Source: DATFMP01 sp035266845 (lineage in GTDB: Bacteria > SAR324 > JACQKK01). From it: a DNA stretch of 64,000 nucleotides. Positions 1 to 8,186 of this stretch are shown here, piece after piece; position 1 is the stretch's first letter; every line of letters begins with the position of its first letter. Position numbers and translations under genes: made by a program. Below the pieces are notes generated by a model, which was given only the letters and a program-made list of their open reading frames with translations, was not told the origin of the DNA and ran no database searches. The stretch lies in the NCBI GenBank assembly GCA_035266845.1, contig DATFMP010000037.1, positions 1 through 64,000 on the forward strand, in the 5' to 3' direction.

Positions 1-321
1 CATAATTTATGGACAATTGTACCAGAATAGCGGCGACAGGACAATCCCGCGAATGCACGATGGACGGGCTCCGCGAGCCCATGATACGCATCCGGGTCGC
101 GCCATGGGGCCCTGGATAGCCTGCCAGGAAAGGTTGCGCAGCGGGCGCGGCGGGTGGATGCTGGACCTTGTGCGGACCGTGGGGAGCGGGCCGGATGCGC
201 GCCGCCGGTGGCCGCAGCCTTTCCCCATGGATGAAGGCGCGATATACTGGTGCGCGAAGCGCATTTCGGGCGCGGCGCCGGGACCGTGCGCGCGTCAGCA
301 CTCCACCAGCGGGGACGCTCC
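1..321. other. Intergenic region, no gene recognised
   Basis: About 320 bases precede the first convincing gene. The open frames here overlap each other on both strands and show no protein family I recognise. The first three bases read as an ATG on the minus strand, so a divergent gene could begin at the window edge, but nothing of it can be seen. The first 50 bases are richer in A and T than the rest and could hold a promoter. I see no clear hexamer pair. Confidence 0.4.
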
Positions 322-936
322 ATGCAAGTGTCTGTCGAAGAATTCCTGAAGAAGCGCAAGGAATCGCGGCCTTCCTACGTGTTCGATTTGCGCGGCATGG
401 ACGAGTACAGCGATCACCACTTGGCGGGGGCCCACAACCTGCCGCTTGAGTTCCTGGAATCGAACCTGCACCGGCTGCCGTTCGCGGGCGAACTGCTTTT
501 CTACGACGACGGCACGGGTCAAGCCAAGCAGGCCGCGGCCGTGCTGTTCGACAACGGCTTCAGCGACTACTTCTACGCGGAAGAGGGGCTGGAGGCGCTG
601 GAGAAGGCTCTGGAGGGCTCCGACCTTGACATCAAGCTGGGCTGCCGGGCCGACGACCCCAAGGAAGTGAAGATGGAGGCCATGCAGAACCTGCTGGACT
701 TCGAGATCAATCCCATGGTGGCGGGTCACGGCGGCCATTTCTCGCTCGTCGACGTGGATGGCGCCAACGTTTACGTGCAGTTGGGCGGCGGCTGCCAGGG
801 CTGCGGCATGGTGGACGTGACGCTGCGGCAGGGTGTGGAGAAGCGCATGCGGGAGGTCTTCCCGGATCTGGAAGCGCTGATCGATACCACGGAGCACGCG
901 GAGGGCAACAACCCCTACTACGAGCCCTCCAAGTAG
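322..936 (+). CDS. Rhodanese-like/Nfu fusion, NfuA-type Fe-S carrier
   Basis: This 204-residue protein is probably an iron-sulfur cluster carrier delivering clusters to apoproteins in the cytoplasm. Residues 125-204 closely follow the Nfu domain of NfuA, with the cluster-binding motif GGGCQGCGM (Cys158 and Cys161) and the NfuA-like tail ending in a Tyr-Tyr pair. Residues 1-100 look like a rhodanese domain, with the DLR...H..GA.N.P pattern at 22-41. E. coli NfuA instead carries a degenerate A-type domain there. The expected rhodanese Cys loop reads YDDGTG at 61-66, so the catalytic Cys is absent and the domain is probably a docking or scaffold module. The ATG at 322 is preferred over the frame start at 250 because conserved sequence begins there. 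The selenoprotein gene follows 84 bases downstream on the same strand. Confidence 0.85.
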   Translation: MQVSVEEFLKKRKESRPSYVFDLRGMDEYSDHHLAGAHNLPLEFLESNLHRLPFAGELLFYDDGTGQAKQAAAVLFDNGFSDYFYAEEGLEALEKALEGSDLDIKLGCRADDPKEVKMEAMQNLLDFEINPMVAGHGGHFSLVDVDGANVYVQLGGGCQGCGMVDVTLRQGVEKRMREVFPDLEALIDTTEHAEGNNPYYEPSK

Positions 937-1020
937 CGTTGCGGCCCGGCCCGTTGCGGCCGCGCGTGCCAGACGGCGCGGCGGCTGCCCGCATGCACGC
1001 ACTCACTTCCCAAAGCGCCC

Positions 1021-1533
1021 ATGCCTCTCCAGTTCAAGCCCGGCGACCGCTTCCCCGACCTGACTCTGCCGGACGACCGCGGCCAGCCGCAGTCCATCAG
1101 CGCCCTGGCCGGTGGGCAGCCACTGTTCCTGGCCTTCTTCCGCGGGCCGTGGTGACCCAAGTGACGCGTTCAGCTAAGGGAACTGGTCCAGTTCCATGAC
1201 GTGACGGATGTCAGCTACGCCAGGATCGCCGCGGTGAGCAAGGACCCACCGGAGGTGCTCGCTGGCCTGCGGCTGGGTCTGGAAGCGCCCTTTCCCCTCC
1301 TCAGCGATACCGAATTGCGCCTGACGGACGCGTTGGGCATCCGCGAGACCACGGACAGCCGGCACGGCCCGTTGCCGGTGCCGTTCACCTTCGCCCTGCT
1401 GCCGGATCTCACGATCCACCGCGTGTTCAACGGATGGTACATGGCGGGGCGGCCCACGCCGGAAGAACTGCGGCAGACGCTGCGCGCGATGCTCCAGGCC
1501 ACGCGGCCGGACTTCGACTTCGCCGGGGAATAG
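1021..1533 (+). CDS. Peroxiredoxin-fold selenoprotein with UxxU motif (SelL-like)
   Basis: One frame of 171 codons runs from ATG 1021 to TAG 1533, broken only by TGA at 1153 and 1162. On both sides the translation is one AhpC/TSA-like protein: residues 1-44 end in FFRGPW, and residues 49 onward begin RVQLRELV. Family members read W-C-P-x-C-R here, so the two TGA codons fall exactly on both Cys of the CxxC site, at residues 45 and 48, with Pro46-Lys47 between. I therefore read it as a 170-residue selenoprotein with Sec-x-x-Sec, as in the diselenide Selenoprotein L family of aquatic animals and in Prx-like selenoproteins of marine bacteria. Its likely role is reduction of peroxides or disulfides. 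A SECIS-like hairpin lies at 1179-1195. An ordinary gene caller would report only a truncated frame from GTG 1201. Two chance nonsense mutations at exactly these codons are the alternative. Confidence 0.85.
1179..1195 (+). promoter_or_regulatory. Candidate bacterial SECIS hairpin
   Basis: A perfect inverted repeat, GGAACTGG-T-CCAGTTCC, lies inside the coding sequence, 14 bases after the second TGA (1162) and 23 after the first (1153). Folded realistically it is a 6-bp stem (1179-1184 with 1190-1195) and a GGTCC loop. The SelB-binding mini-hairpin of E. coli fdhF also shows a GGUC loop about 11 bases after its UGA. I do not see the bulged U of the E. coli element. Confidence 0.65.
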
Positions 1534-1563
1534 CGGGGGGCGCGGCAGGCGCCCAGGCCGACC

Positions 1564-2709
1564 TCAGGGCTCGGGGATGGGCTGGCTGTCGTAGACGTAC
1601 TCGCGGGGGACGCGGGCAGCCACGTTGGTGAAGACCTCGTAGTCGATGGTGCTCGCCCAGGCGCCAAGCTCCGCCGCGGCGATGCCCTCCGGCCCGCCCC
1701 CCAACAGGATCGCCTCGTCGCCCGGCTGGCAGGAGTCCTGGCCCAGCGAGACGGTGGTCTGGTCCATGCTGACGCGGCCCACGATGGGCCGGCGCTTGCC
1801 GGCCAGCACCACGGCGCCGCGGTTGCCCAGGTTGCGGAAGTAGCCGTCGCCATAGCCCACGGGCAGCGTGGCGATCACCTCGTCCGCGCTGCAGCGATAG
1901 GTGCGCCCGTAGCCCACCGTCTCCCCGGTGCGCATGGTCTTCACCAGGGAAACCCGGGTGCGCACGGTGAGCGGCTGCTCCAGCCGCGCCGTCAGCGCGG
2001 GGGCCTGCTCCGGCGGGGAGAAGGCCAGCGGGGCCCACAGGGCGAAGCCCACGCGGGCGTAGTCGAAGTGGAAGCGCGCATCGCGCAGCAAGCCGCCGCT
2101 GTTGGCCAGGTGGCGCTCGAAGGGCCGTCCGGGCAGGGCTTCGGCAATGGCCGCGCACCACGCCTCGTAGCGCTCAAGCTGCGTCTCGCAAAAGTCGCTG
2201 TCCAGTTGCTCGGAATCGGCCAGGTGCGAGTACACGCCCCGCACCTGCAATGCGTTGGCCTCGTGCAGCAGCGCGCGCAGCTCGTCCCGGGCATCTTCCC
2301 GCAGGCCGATGCGGCCCATGCCTGTGTCGCACTTCAGGTGCACCGCCAGTGCACCCTCGGCCGCCGCCGCGATGGCCTCGCGCAGGTGCGCAAGGGACGG
2401 CACCGTGGCCTCGATGCCCTCGCGGGCGTAGAGCGGCAGGCTGCCCGGCTCCGGCGGCCCCAGCACCAGGATGCGCCCCGTGATGCCCGCGTGGCGCAGG
2501 GCGAGGGCCTCATCCAACAGGGCCACGCCGAACAGCGGCTGCCCCAACCCCTGCAGGAAGCGCGCGACCGGCACCATGCCGTGGCCGTAGGCGTTGGCCT
2601 TGAGCACCGTCATGATGCGCCCTTTCGCGTGCGCGGCGCTCAGGAGGCGCCAGTTGCGCTCCAGGCTGGCCAGGTCAACGATGGCGCGGGTGCTGCGTGT
2701 GGAGGTCAT
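1564..2709 (-). CDS. alr: Alanine racemase
   Basis: This cytoplasmic PLP enzyme interconverts L- and D-alanine for peptidoglycan synthesis. The 381-residue product has the usual family length. The PLP lysine is Lys37 in the motif LKANAYGHG, and the second catalytic base is Tyr267 in VGYGRTY. The N-terminal TIM barrel and C-terminal beta domain, with the VSMDQT motif, are complete. I start at the ATG at 2709, preceded by GGCGAG, not the in-frame ATG 18 bases upstream, because similarity begins at the later codon. It is convergent with the selenoprotein gene, 30 bases away. Confidence 0.95.
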   Translation of the reverse strand: MTSTRSTRAIVDLASLERNWRLLSAAHAKGRIMTVLKANAYGHGMVPVARFLQGLGQPLFGVALLDEALALRHAGITGRILVLGPPEPGSLPLYAREGIEATVPSLAHLREAIAAAAEGALAVHLKCDTGMGRIGLREDARDELRALLHEANALQVRGVYSHLADSEQLDSDFCETQLERYEAWCAAIAEALPGRPFERHLANSGGLLRDARFHFDYARVGFALWAPLAFSPPEQAPALTARLEQPLTVRTRVSLVKTMRTGETVGYGRTYRCSADEVIATLPVGYGDGYFRNLGNRGAVVLAGKRRPIVGRVSMDQTTVSLGQDSCQPGDEAILLGGGPEGIAAAELGAWASTIDYEVFTNVAARVPREYVYDSQPIPEP

Positions 2710-2758
2710 GGGCTCGCCGGCGCGCATGGCGCGGTGCCTGCGCCGTCCGGGGCGCGGG

Positions 2759-3091
2759 CTAGGGGGAAGCAGGGCGAAGTGGCGGCAGGCGGAAGCCCAG
2801 CGCCACCAGTGTGTCGACCAGGTGCTCCAGCGTGCACAGCCCCTTGCCGCGGGTGGAGCACCACTGCACCACGTAGCGCACGTCCTTGCAGCGCGCGGCC
2901 TCCTGCTGCGTCACCGCCCGTTCGGTGATATCGACGGCGGCCTCGCAGAAGCGCACGATCGAGTGCACGCTGTCCAGCACCTCCGGATCCAGCGGTGCCG
3001 GCGCGCGCGGGGCAAGCTGCCAAGTGAGCAGGCCGGCCACCACAGCCAGCACGTACACGCTTTGGGGAATCCGGGAGAGCACTCTGGTCAT
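2759..3091 (-). CDS. Small membrane-anchored or exported protein, unknown
   Basis: The 110-residue frame lies directly upstream of alr on the same strand. Residues 8-27 form a hydrophobic segment with a short basic N-terminus, suggesting a signal anchor or uncleaved signal peptide. The rest is soluble-looking with four Cys, including a C-x12-C spacing late in the chain, compatible with disulfides in the periplasm. I recognise no family. The frame fills the space between alr and the divergent exonuclease gene without overlap, which supports it being real, but a chance high-GC frame is not excluded. Confidence 0.5.
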   Translation of the reverse strand: MTRVLSRIPQSVYVLAVVAGLLTWQLAPRAPAPLDPEVLDSVHSIVRFCEAAVDITERAVTQQEAARCKDVRYVVQWCSTRGKGLCTLEHLVDTLVALGFRLPPLRPASP

Positions 3092-3327
3092 CGCGCGGCC
3101 CGGTGGGTCGGCGCTGCGCCCGCCCGGGCTGCTTCCCGCGCGGTGCAGGGCAGTGCGTCGTCCCGGGTATTTCGCCCTCTCCAGCGGGGCGCTGTCAAGT
3201 GCGGCCGTTCACCCGCGCCGGCGCGGCGTTGCCCGCGGCCGCGGCGCCGGGCTATGCTGCCCCCGATCCAGCGCACGGGCGGTGGGCCCGCAAAGCCAGC
3301 GAACGACAAGCCGAGGGCAGGGATGCG

Positions 3328-4080
3328 ATGAAGCTGATCTCGTGGAACGTGAACGGTATCCGGGCCGTGCTGAAGAAGGGCTTCGTGGACTTTGTGCAGG
3401 AGGCCCAGCCGGATGTGCTGTGCCTGCAGGAGGTGCGCGCCCAGCCCGAGCAGGTGGACCTGGATCTGGAGACCTACCGCCAGTACTGGAACGCAGCGGA
3501 GAAGAAGGGCTATTCGGGCACGCTCACCATGAGCCGCGTGGAGCCGCTCTCCGTGCGCATGGGCATCAGCAAGCCGGAGCACGATGCGGAGGGCCGCGTC
3601 GTTACCACGGAGCTGGAGGACTTCTTCCTGGTCAACGTGTACACGCCCAATGCCCAGCGCGGCCTGGGGCGCCTGGACTATCGCACGCAGGCGTGGGAAC
3701 CGGATTTCCTGGCCTTTCTCAAGGAACTGGAGCGCGAGAAGCCCGTGATCTTTTGCGGCGATCTGAACGTCGCGCACAAGGAGATCGACCTGGCCAATCC
3801 CAGGAGCAACGTGAAGAACGCCGGCTTCACGCCCGAGGAACGCGAGCGCATGGATCGGGTGATCGAGGCGGGGTTCATCGATACCTTCCGCGAATTCACC
3901 CAGGAGGGTGGGCACTACACCTGGTGGAGCCAGATGGGCCAGGCGCGCGCCAAGAACATCGGGTGGCGCATCGACTACTTCCTCTGCTCCCCCGCCCTGC
4001 GGCCCCGCATCAAGCGGTCGTACATCCTGCCCCATGTGCGGGGCTCCGACCACTGCCCCATCGTGCTGGAACTGGACTAG
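3328..4080 (+). CDS. xthA: Exodeoxyribonuclease III (AP endonuclease)
   Basis: This is a base-excision-repair nuclease that cleaves at abasic sites and degrades 3' ends of duplex DNA. The 250-residue product has the whole exonuclease/endonuclease/phosphatase fold: WNVNGIR at 6-12, metal-binding Glu35 in LQEVRA, the catalytic Tyr in NVYTPN, the GDLNVAH motif with catalytic Asp and Asn, and the C-terminal SDHCPI with the Asp-His pair. It is closer in length to the shorter ExoA/APE type than to E. coli XthA (268). The start at 3328 matches the family N-terminus MKLISWNVNG. The frame continues upstream to 3103, but that part resembles nothing. Confidence 0.95.
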   Translation: MKLISWNVNGIRAVLKKGFVDFVQEAQPDVLCLQEVRAQPEQVDLDLETYRQYWNAAEKKGYSGTLTMSRVEPLSVRMGISKPEHDAEGRVVTTELEDFFLVNVYTPNAQRGLGRLDYRTQAWEPDFLAFLKELEREKPVIFCGDLNVAHKEIDLANPRSNVKNAGFTPEERERMDRVIEAGFIDTFREFTQEGGHYTWWSQMGQARAKNIGWRIDYFLCSPALRPRIKRSYILPHVRGSDHCPIVLELD

Positions 4081-4142
4081 CAGCGCGCCATGACTTGATG
4101 TTGGGTTGCAGAGTGGGCGCTGCCCTTTCTGATTCCTCCGCC

Positions 4143-4170
4143 AGGGAGCAAGCTCCCTGGACTCCATTGG
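4143..4170. repeat. Dispersed GGGAGCAAGC repeat, copy 1
   Basis: A short palindromic element after xthA carries the core GGGAGCAAGCTCCC at 4144-4157, followed by GGACTCCATTGGG. Related cores occur at 42969-42982 and 58285-58298, always next to gene ends. The self-complementary core could form a hairpin. Confidence 0.55.
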
Positions 4171-4185
4171 GCAGGGGGCAGGGGC

Positions 4186-4458
4186 TTACGCTGCGGAGAT
4201 GTGTAGCGCCCAGTGCTCCTCGTCGATTCGCTCGGAGCGGGTGTCGAAGCCCATGCGGGCCATCTGGGCCATCAGCGGGCGCGGCTCGAACAGGGCGTGC
4301 ACCACTATCGCCTCGCCGATGTCGAGCTGATTGACGCAGTCCATGATGTACACGTACGGCTCGCCACCGTGCTCCAGGAGGGGCCGCACGTCCAGATGGA
4401 AGACGCCGTCCTCGCTCCAGGTGCGCAGCAGCGGGTGGGCATCACGCAGTTCGATCAT
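4186..4458 (-). CDS. DUF2249 domain protein
   Basis: The 90-residue protein matches the DUF2249 pattern from start to end: LDVRPLLEHGGEPY at about 23-36, the central IxxCVNQLDIGEA, then FEPRPLMAQMARMGF. The fold is related to the SirA/TusA type. Members are often found near respiratory, nitric-oxide or metal-stress genes, but no specific reaction is established and I assign none. The gene lies alone between the repeat after xthA and the MetE-like gene. The last residues are HISAA. Confidence 0.8.
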   Translation of the reverse strand: MIELRDAHPLLRTWSEDGVFHLDVRPLLEHGGEPYVYIMDCVNQLDIGEAIVVHALFEPRPLMAQMARMGFDTRSERIDEEHWALHISAA

Positions 4459-4631
4459 GGTCGCGGCTCGCCGTCAGGGCCATCACCCTGGCGGGGATGG
4501 CGCGGTGCTTGGCCCGAAGCGCTGCGCTGTGGGCGCGCGCCTCGGTGCAACGCCACCCTATCACTGTCGCGCACCGGCCTATATGACATCGGTCATCCGC
4601 GGCGGCGGAGCAGCGCACACTGCCACAAGCG

Positions 4632-5795
4632 CTAGAAGAGGCGCTCGCTGGCGAGCTGCGCTCCCGCCGCCAGCGCCGCGAGCTTAGCCCACACCACGTC
4701 CTCGGCCACGCGGCCCATGCCGGCCGAGGTGTCGAAGCCGCAGTCCGTCCCTGCGATGACGCGGCGGGGATCGCCAACGGCTTCCACCGCGCGCTCGATG
4801 CGCTGGGCCACCACCTCCGGGTGCTCCACGTAGTTGGTGGTGGTGTCGATCACGCCCGCCACCAGGAGTTGGTCCGGCGCCAAGCGGTCGCCGGAGAACA
4901 GCCGCGTCTCGTGAGCATGGCGCGGATTGGCGAAGGGCAGCATGATCGCGCCCACGTTTGCCTGCAGCACGCGCGAGAGGATCTCCTCCAGTGCCACGTC
5001 CAGGTCGTGCGGGCCCTCGTAGTTGCCCCAGCACACGTGCAGCCGCACCTGCTCGCGCGGCACGTTGGCCAGGGCGTGGTTGATGGCCGCGATCACGCGC
5101 TCCACGAAGGCCAGAAAGTCCGCCAGCGGCCGCTCCGCGTAGGAGACATGCCGCTCCAGAGCCAGATCCGGGCAGTCGATCTGCAGCACGAACCCGTGGC
5201 GCGCGATGGCCTCGTACTCCGTACGCAAGGCCTCCGCCAGTGCGCCGATGTACGCCTCCTGGTCGCCATAGTGCTGGTCCGGCACGGCCGCCGCGATGAT
5301 GCCCGGCGATGGCGCCGTCACGAACGCGTCCACCACGCCGGGCGCGGCCTCGTCCAGCACGCGCCGGAAGTCCTGGCACTCGCGTTCGATGGCGGCCGGG
5401 TCCAGGTAGCGCACCGGCCCCACCACGCTGGGCACCTCGAAGCTGGAGACGGCCTGCTGGCTCTGCAGGATGCGCTGGCGCATGGCCAGATAGCCCGGGT
5501 AGCGCTCCACATCGCGCGGGCCCCGGCGGCTGCCGCCCGGCCCGAAGCCGCTCATGCGGCGCTGGGCGTAGAGGAAGAACGACTCGCGCGGCTGCTCGCC
5601 GTTGTTGGGAATGTCGATGCCGGCCTCGATCTGCTTGGGCACCACCCAGCGCGTGGCCGCCTCGATCTCCGCCTCCAGCGCCGCTTCGTCGATAGCCTCC
5701 CCGTGCGCCCGGCGCGCGAACAGGTCCACCAGGGCCTTGGGTCGGGGCAGGCTGCCCGTGTGTGACGTCAAAATGCAGTCTTCGCTGCGCTTCAT
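4632..5795 (-). CDS. MetE C-terminal-like (cobalamin-independent methionine synthase family) protein
   Basis: This 387-residue protein corresponds to the catalytic C-terminal half of cobalamin-independent methionine synthase. The family transfers an alkyl group to or from a thiolate bound at a zinc site. The zinc ligands are visible: His253 and Cys255 in LHVCWGNYEGPH, and Cys352 in GTDCGFDT. SHTGSLPRP at 11-19 is the usual start of these single-domain paralogs. They act as core-type methionine synthases or in other thiol alkyl transfers such as epoxyalkane:CoM transfer, so the substrate is open. ATG 5795 was chosen because homology starts there; the much longer upstream frame is non-coding on inspection. 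Confidence 0.85.
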   Translation of the reverse strand: MKRSEDCILTSHTGSLPRPKALVDLFARRAHGEAIDEAALEAEIEAATRWVVPKQIEAGIDIPNNGEQPRESFFLYAQRRMSGFGPGGSRRGPRDVERYPGYLAMRQRILQSQQAVSSFEVPSVVGPVRYLDPAAIERECQDFRRVLDEAAPGVVDAFVTAPSPGIIAAAVPDQHYGDQEAYIGALAEALRTEYEAIARHGFVLQIDCPDLALERHVSYAERPLADFLAFVERVIAAINHALANVPREQVRLHVCWGNYEGPHDLDVALEEILSRVLQANVGAIMLPFANPRHAHETRLFSGDRLAPDQLLVAGVIDTTTNYVEHPEVVAQRIERAVEAVGDPRRVIAGTDCGFDTSAGMGRVAEDVVWAKLAALAAGAQLASERLF

Positions 5796-6016
5796 CGCTT
5801 TCTCCCCGCGCCGCCTCGGGCGCCCGTCGGCCGCTGTGGGCCGTCCCATGAAGAGGGGCCTTGCGTGCAGGCCCAGCAGTTTCCCCGCACTCTGCCACGC
5901 ACGGTCCACCCGCGCCAAGCCCCGCACGATGAACGGTCCCGTGGCGATGTGGGGCTGGCCCTGCGCGGTGGAGGTGCCTTGTGCCACACTGGATGACAGC
6001 ACCCAACCGGAGAGCC

Positions 6017-6139
6017 GTGGACGCCGTGCTGGGCGGGATCGTGTTCGTGCTCGTGGCCGGGGTGGTGCTGGCGCCCCTGGTGCACCGGCTGCTGCATTCG
6101 GTCCACCTGCGCATTCCCGGCGACGACGGCACCGTCTGA
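6017..6139 (+). CDS. Tiny single-pass membrane protein, unknown
   Basis: A 40-residue frame starts with GTG at 6017, six bases after a GGAGAG ribosome-binding sequence. Residues 4-23 (VLGGIVFVLVAGVVLAPLV) form one strong transmembrane helix. It is followed by a His- and Arg-containing stretch, HRLLHSVHLRIP, and an acidic tail. It occupies the otherwise empty space between the divergent MetE-like gene and pyrophosphatase. I do not recognise a family. The clear helix, the positioned ribosome site and the lack of competing frames argue for a real gene. Confidence 0.45.
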   Translation: MDAVLGGIVFVLVAGVVLAPLVHRLLHSVHLRIPGDDGTV

Positions 6140-6308
6140 GGCCGGGCCGGCCACAACTGCCCGCCGCCAAGGCGATGCGTCGAACCCGCTGCGGGGCCGG
6201 CGCCCTCCCAATAGCAGAGCGCGCCGCCCCGCCGGGTCCGCCAGGGCCTCGTCCAAGTGCGCGCGCCAATGTCGTCCGTGCGTCCGCCGTATCACCCAGG
6301 AGACCGCC

Positions 6309-7001
6309 ATGCCCAGCCACCCCGAATCCCTGTACGATCTGCTCGCGACGCTGTTCCAGGTGCACCCCTGGCACGGGGTGCCCGCCGACGCGGGCGCCGA
6401 CGGCGTGTTTAACGCCTACATCGAGCTGGTGCCCGCGGACACGGTGAAGTACGAGCTGGACAAGGCAGCCGGGCACCTGCGCCTGGACCGGCCCCAGCGC
6501 TTCTCCAGCCAGTGTCCCACGCCCTACGGCTTCATCCCGCGCACGCTGTGCGGACCGCAGGTGGGCGAGCGATGCACGCAGCGCACCGGCGAGGCCGGTA
6601 TCGCGGGCGACGGCGACCCCATGGACATCTGCGTGCTCACCGAGCGCACGATCCTGCACGGCAACTTCCTGCTTCACGCGCGGCCCATCGGGGGGCTGCG
6701 CATGATCGACGGCGGCCAGGCCGACGACAAGATCGTGGCCGTGCTGGAGCAGGACCTGACTTACGGCGGCCTGCGCGACATCGCCGAGTGCCCCCGGGGC
6801 ATCGTGGATCGCCTGCACCACTACTTCCTCACCTACAAGCAGCAGCCCGACCAGACCGAGCGCAAGGTGCGCATCGCGGAGGTGTACGACCGGGCCGAGG
6901 CTCTGGAGATGATCCGGCGCTCCCGGGCGGACTACCTGGCCCACGTGGGCTCGCCGGAATCGCGCCTGGAGGCCGTGCGGCGCCACCTGAGCGCGGTCTG
7001 A
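6309..7001 (+). CDS. Inorganic pyrophosphatase, family I
   Basis: This enzyme hydrolyses pyrophosphate and so drives biosynthetic reactions in the cytoplasm. The signature GDGDPMDICV at about 98-107 supplies the metal-binding Asp residues. The YGFIP segment and the later DDKI motif also match family I. At 230 residues it is longer than E. coli Ppa (176), with an added N-terminal region and a C-terminal helix. It belongs to the longer subgroup found beside or instead of the classical enzyme. AGGAGA lies five bases before the ATG. The tiny membrane protein gene is just upstream on the same strand. Confidence 0.9.
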   Translation: MPSHPESLYDLLATLFQVHPWHGVPADAGADGVFNAYIELVPADTVKYELDKAAGHLRLDRPQRFSSQCPTPYGFIPRTLCGPQVGERCTQRTGEAGIAGDGDPMDICVLTERTILHGNFLLHARPIGGLRMIDGGQADDKIVAVLEQDLTYGGLRDIAECPRGIVDRLHHYFLTYKQQPDQTERKVRIAEVYDRAEALEMIRRSRADYLAHVGSPESRLEAVRRHLSAV

Positions 7002-7130
7002 GCCCCGGCCGGCCCCGGCTGGCCGCGTCCGCGCGCGGCTGGCCTTCGCGCACCGCTTGCACTAGGATCGCGGGCGAATACCGACCGGCGCGGCGCGCCG
7101 GGCCCCCGATCACGCACCTGGGACAGCCTC

Positions 7131-8186
7131 ATGGAATTCGGGATTGTGCTTCCGACCCCGGCCGACGCCTGGAAGACCGTGCAGCGCGCGGAGGAGCTGG
7201 GCTTCGCCAGCGCATGGTTCTACGACACGCAACTGCTCTCGGGGGACCTGTTCGTGGGCATGGCCGCCGCGGCCGTGAAGACCGCGAAGATCCGGCTGGG
7301 CACGGGCGTGCTGATCCCCTCCAACCGCATCGCGCCGGTGGCCGCCAACGCGCTGGCCAGCCTCAGCAAGCTCGCGCCGGGACGTATCGACTTCGGCGTG
7401 GGCACCGGCTTTACGGGCCGGCGCAGCATGGGCCTGCGCCCGATCCGGCTGGCTGACCTGGCCGACTACGTGCGCGTGATCTATGGCCTGCTGGCCGAGG
7501 ACACGGTTTCCTGGCGCTTCGAGGGCCAGGAGCGCAAGATCCGCTTCCTCAATCCGGAGTTGGGACTCATCAACACGCAGGACGACATCCCGCTGCACGT
7601 CTCCGCGTTCGGCCCCCGCTCGCGGGAACTCACTGCGAAACTTGGGGCGGGCTGGATCAACTTCTACCGCAATACCCACACGGCCCGCAGCGCCATCGAC
7701 GCCATGAAGGCCGCCTGGGCCGAGGCCGGCCGCGCTCCGGCCGAGCTGCGCACGACGGCCATGGCGCTGGGCTGCGTGCTGCAGCCGGGCGAGGCGGCGG
7801 ACAGTCCGCGCGCCAAGGCGCAGGCGGGGCCGCTGGTCACCAGCACGCTGCACCGGGCGGTGGAGGACGGCCTGACGGCCGAGCAGCTTCCGCCGGACCT
7901 GCGGGAGGCCGTGGCGGCGCTGGGGCCGGTCTTCCAGGGTTACGAGCCCGCCGATGCGCGCTACCTCTCCGTGCACCGCGGGCACCTGATGTTCCTGCGT
8001 CCCGAGGAGGCGCCGTTCGTCACCGCGCAGATGCTGCGCGACCGCACCCTGACCGGCACCGTGGACGAGATCCGCACGGTAATCCGGGAACTGGAGGAAG
8101 CGGGCTACCAGCAGCTCGCCATCCAGCTCGTGCCGGGTCACGAGGCGGCCCTGGAGGACTGGGCCCGGGTCATTGAGGGCTTGTAG
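7131..8186 (+). CDS. LLM-class (luciferase-like) flavin- or F420-dependent oxidoreductase
   Basis: The 351-residue protein has the bacterial luciferase-like TIM-barrel pattern: MEFGIVLPTPADAW at the start, AEELGFASAWFYDT at about 24-37, LGTGVLIPSNRIAP near 60-73 and LAPGRIDFGVGTGFTGRR near 83-100. Such enzymes use reduced FMN or F420 to oxidise or reduce varied substrates. Of the two cofactors, FMN is more usual in proteobacteria, but the sequence alone does not decide. The neighbours, pyrophosphatase and comM, give no pathway clue, so the substrate is unknown. Confidence 0.85.
   Translation: MEFGIVLPTPADAWKTVQRAEELGFASAWFYDTQLLSGDLFVGMAAAAVKTAKIRLGTGVLIPSNRIAPVAANALASLSKLAPGRIDFGVGTGFTGRRSMGLRPIRLADLADYVRVIYGLLAEDTVSWRFEGQERKIRFLNPELGLINTQDDIPLHVSAFGPRSRELTAKLGAGWINFYRNTHTARSAIDAMKAAWAEAGRAPAELRTTAMALGCVLQPGEAADSPRAKAQAGPLVTSTLHRAVEDGLTAEQLPPDLREAVAALGPVFQGYEPADARYLSVHRGHLMFLRPEEAPFVTAQMLRDRTLTGTVDEIRTVIRELEEAGYQQLAIQLVPGHEAALEDWARVIEGL

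Noticed and set aside
295..1002. A long minus-strand open frame opposite the Nfu fusion gene
   Set aside because: It mirrors the real gene on the other strand and has a His/Ala/Gly/Val/Leu composition typical of antisense frames in high-GC DNA.
1201..1533. A separate short peroxiredoxin gene starting at GTG 1201
   Set aside because: It would lack the redox motif and first strands, which are present in the same frame upstream; the joined frame explains both parts.
4632..6986. A 784-codon minus-strand frame reaching far upstream of the MetE-like gene
   Set aside because: Only the part from 5795 down shows family similarity; the upstream part is antisense to pyrophosphatase and the tiny membrane protein gene.
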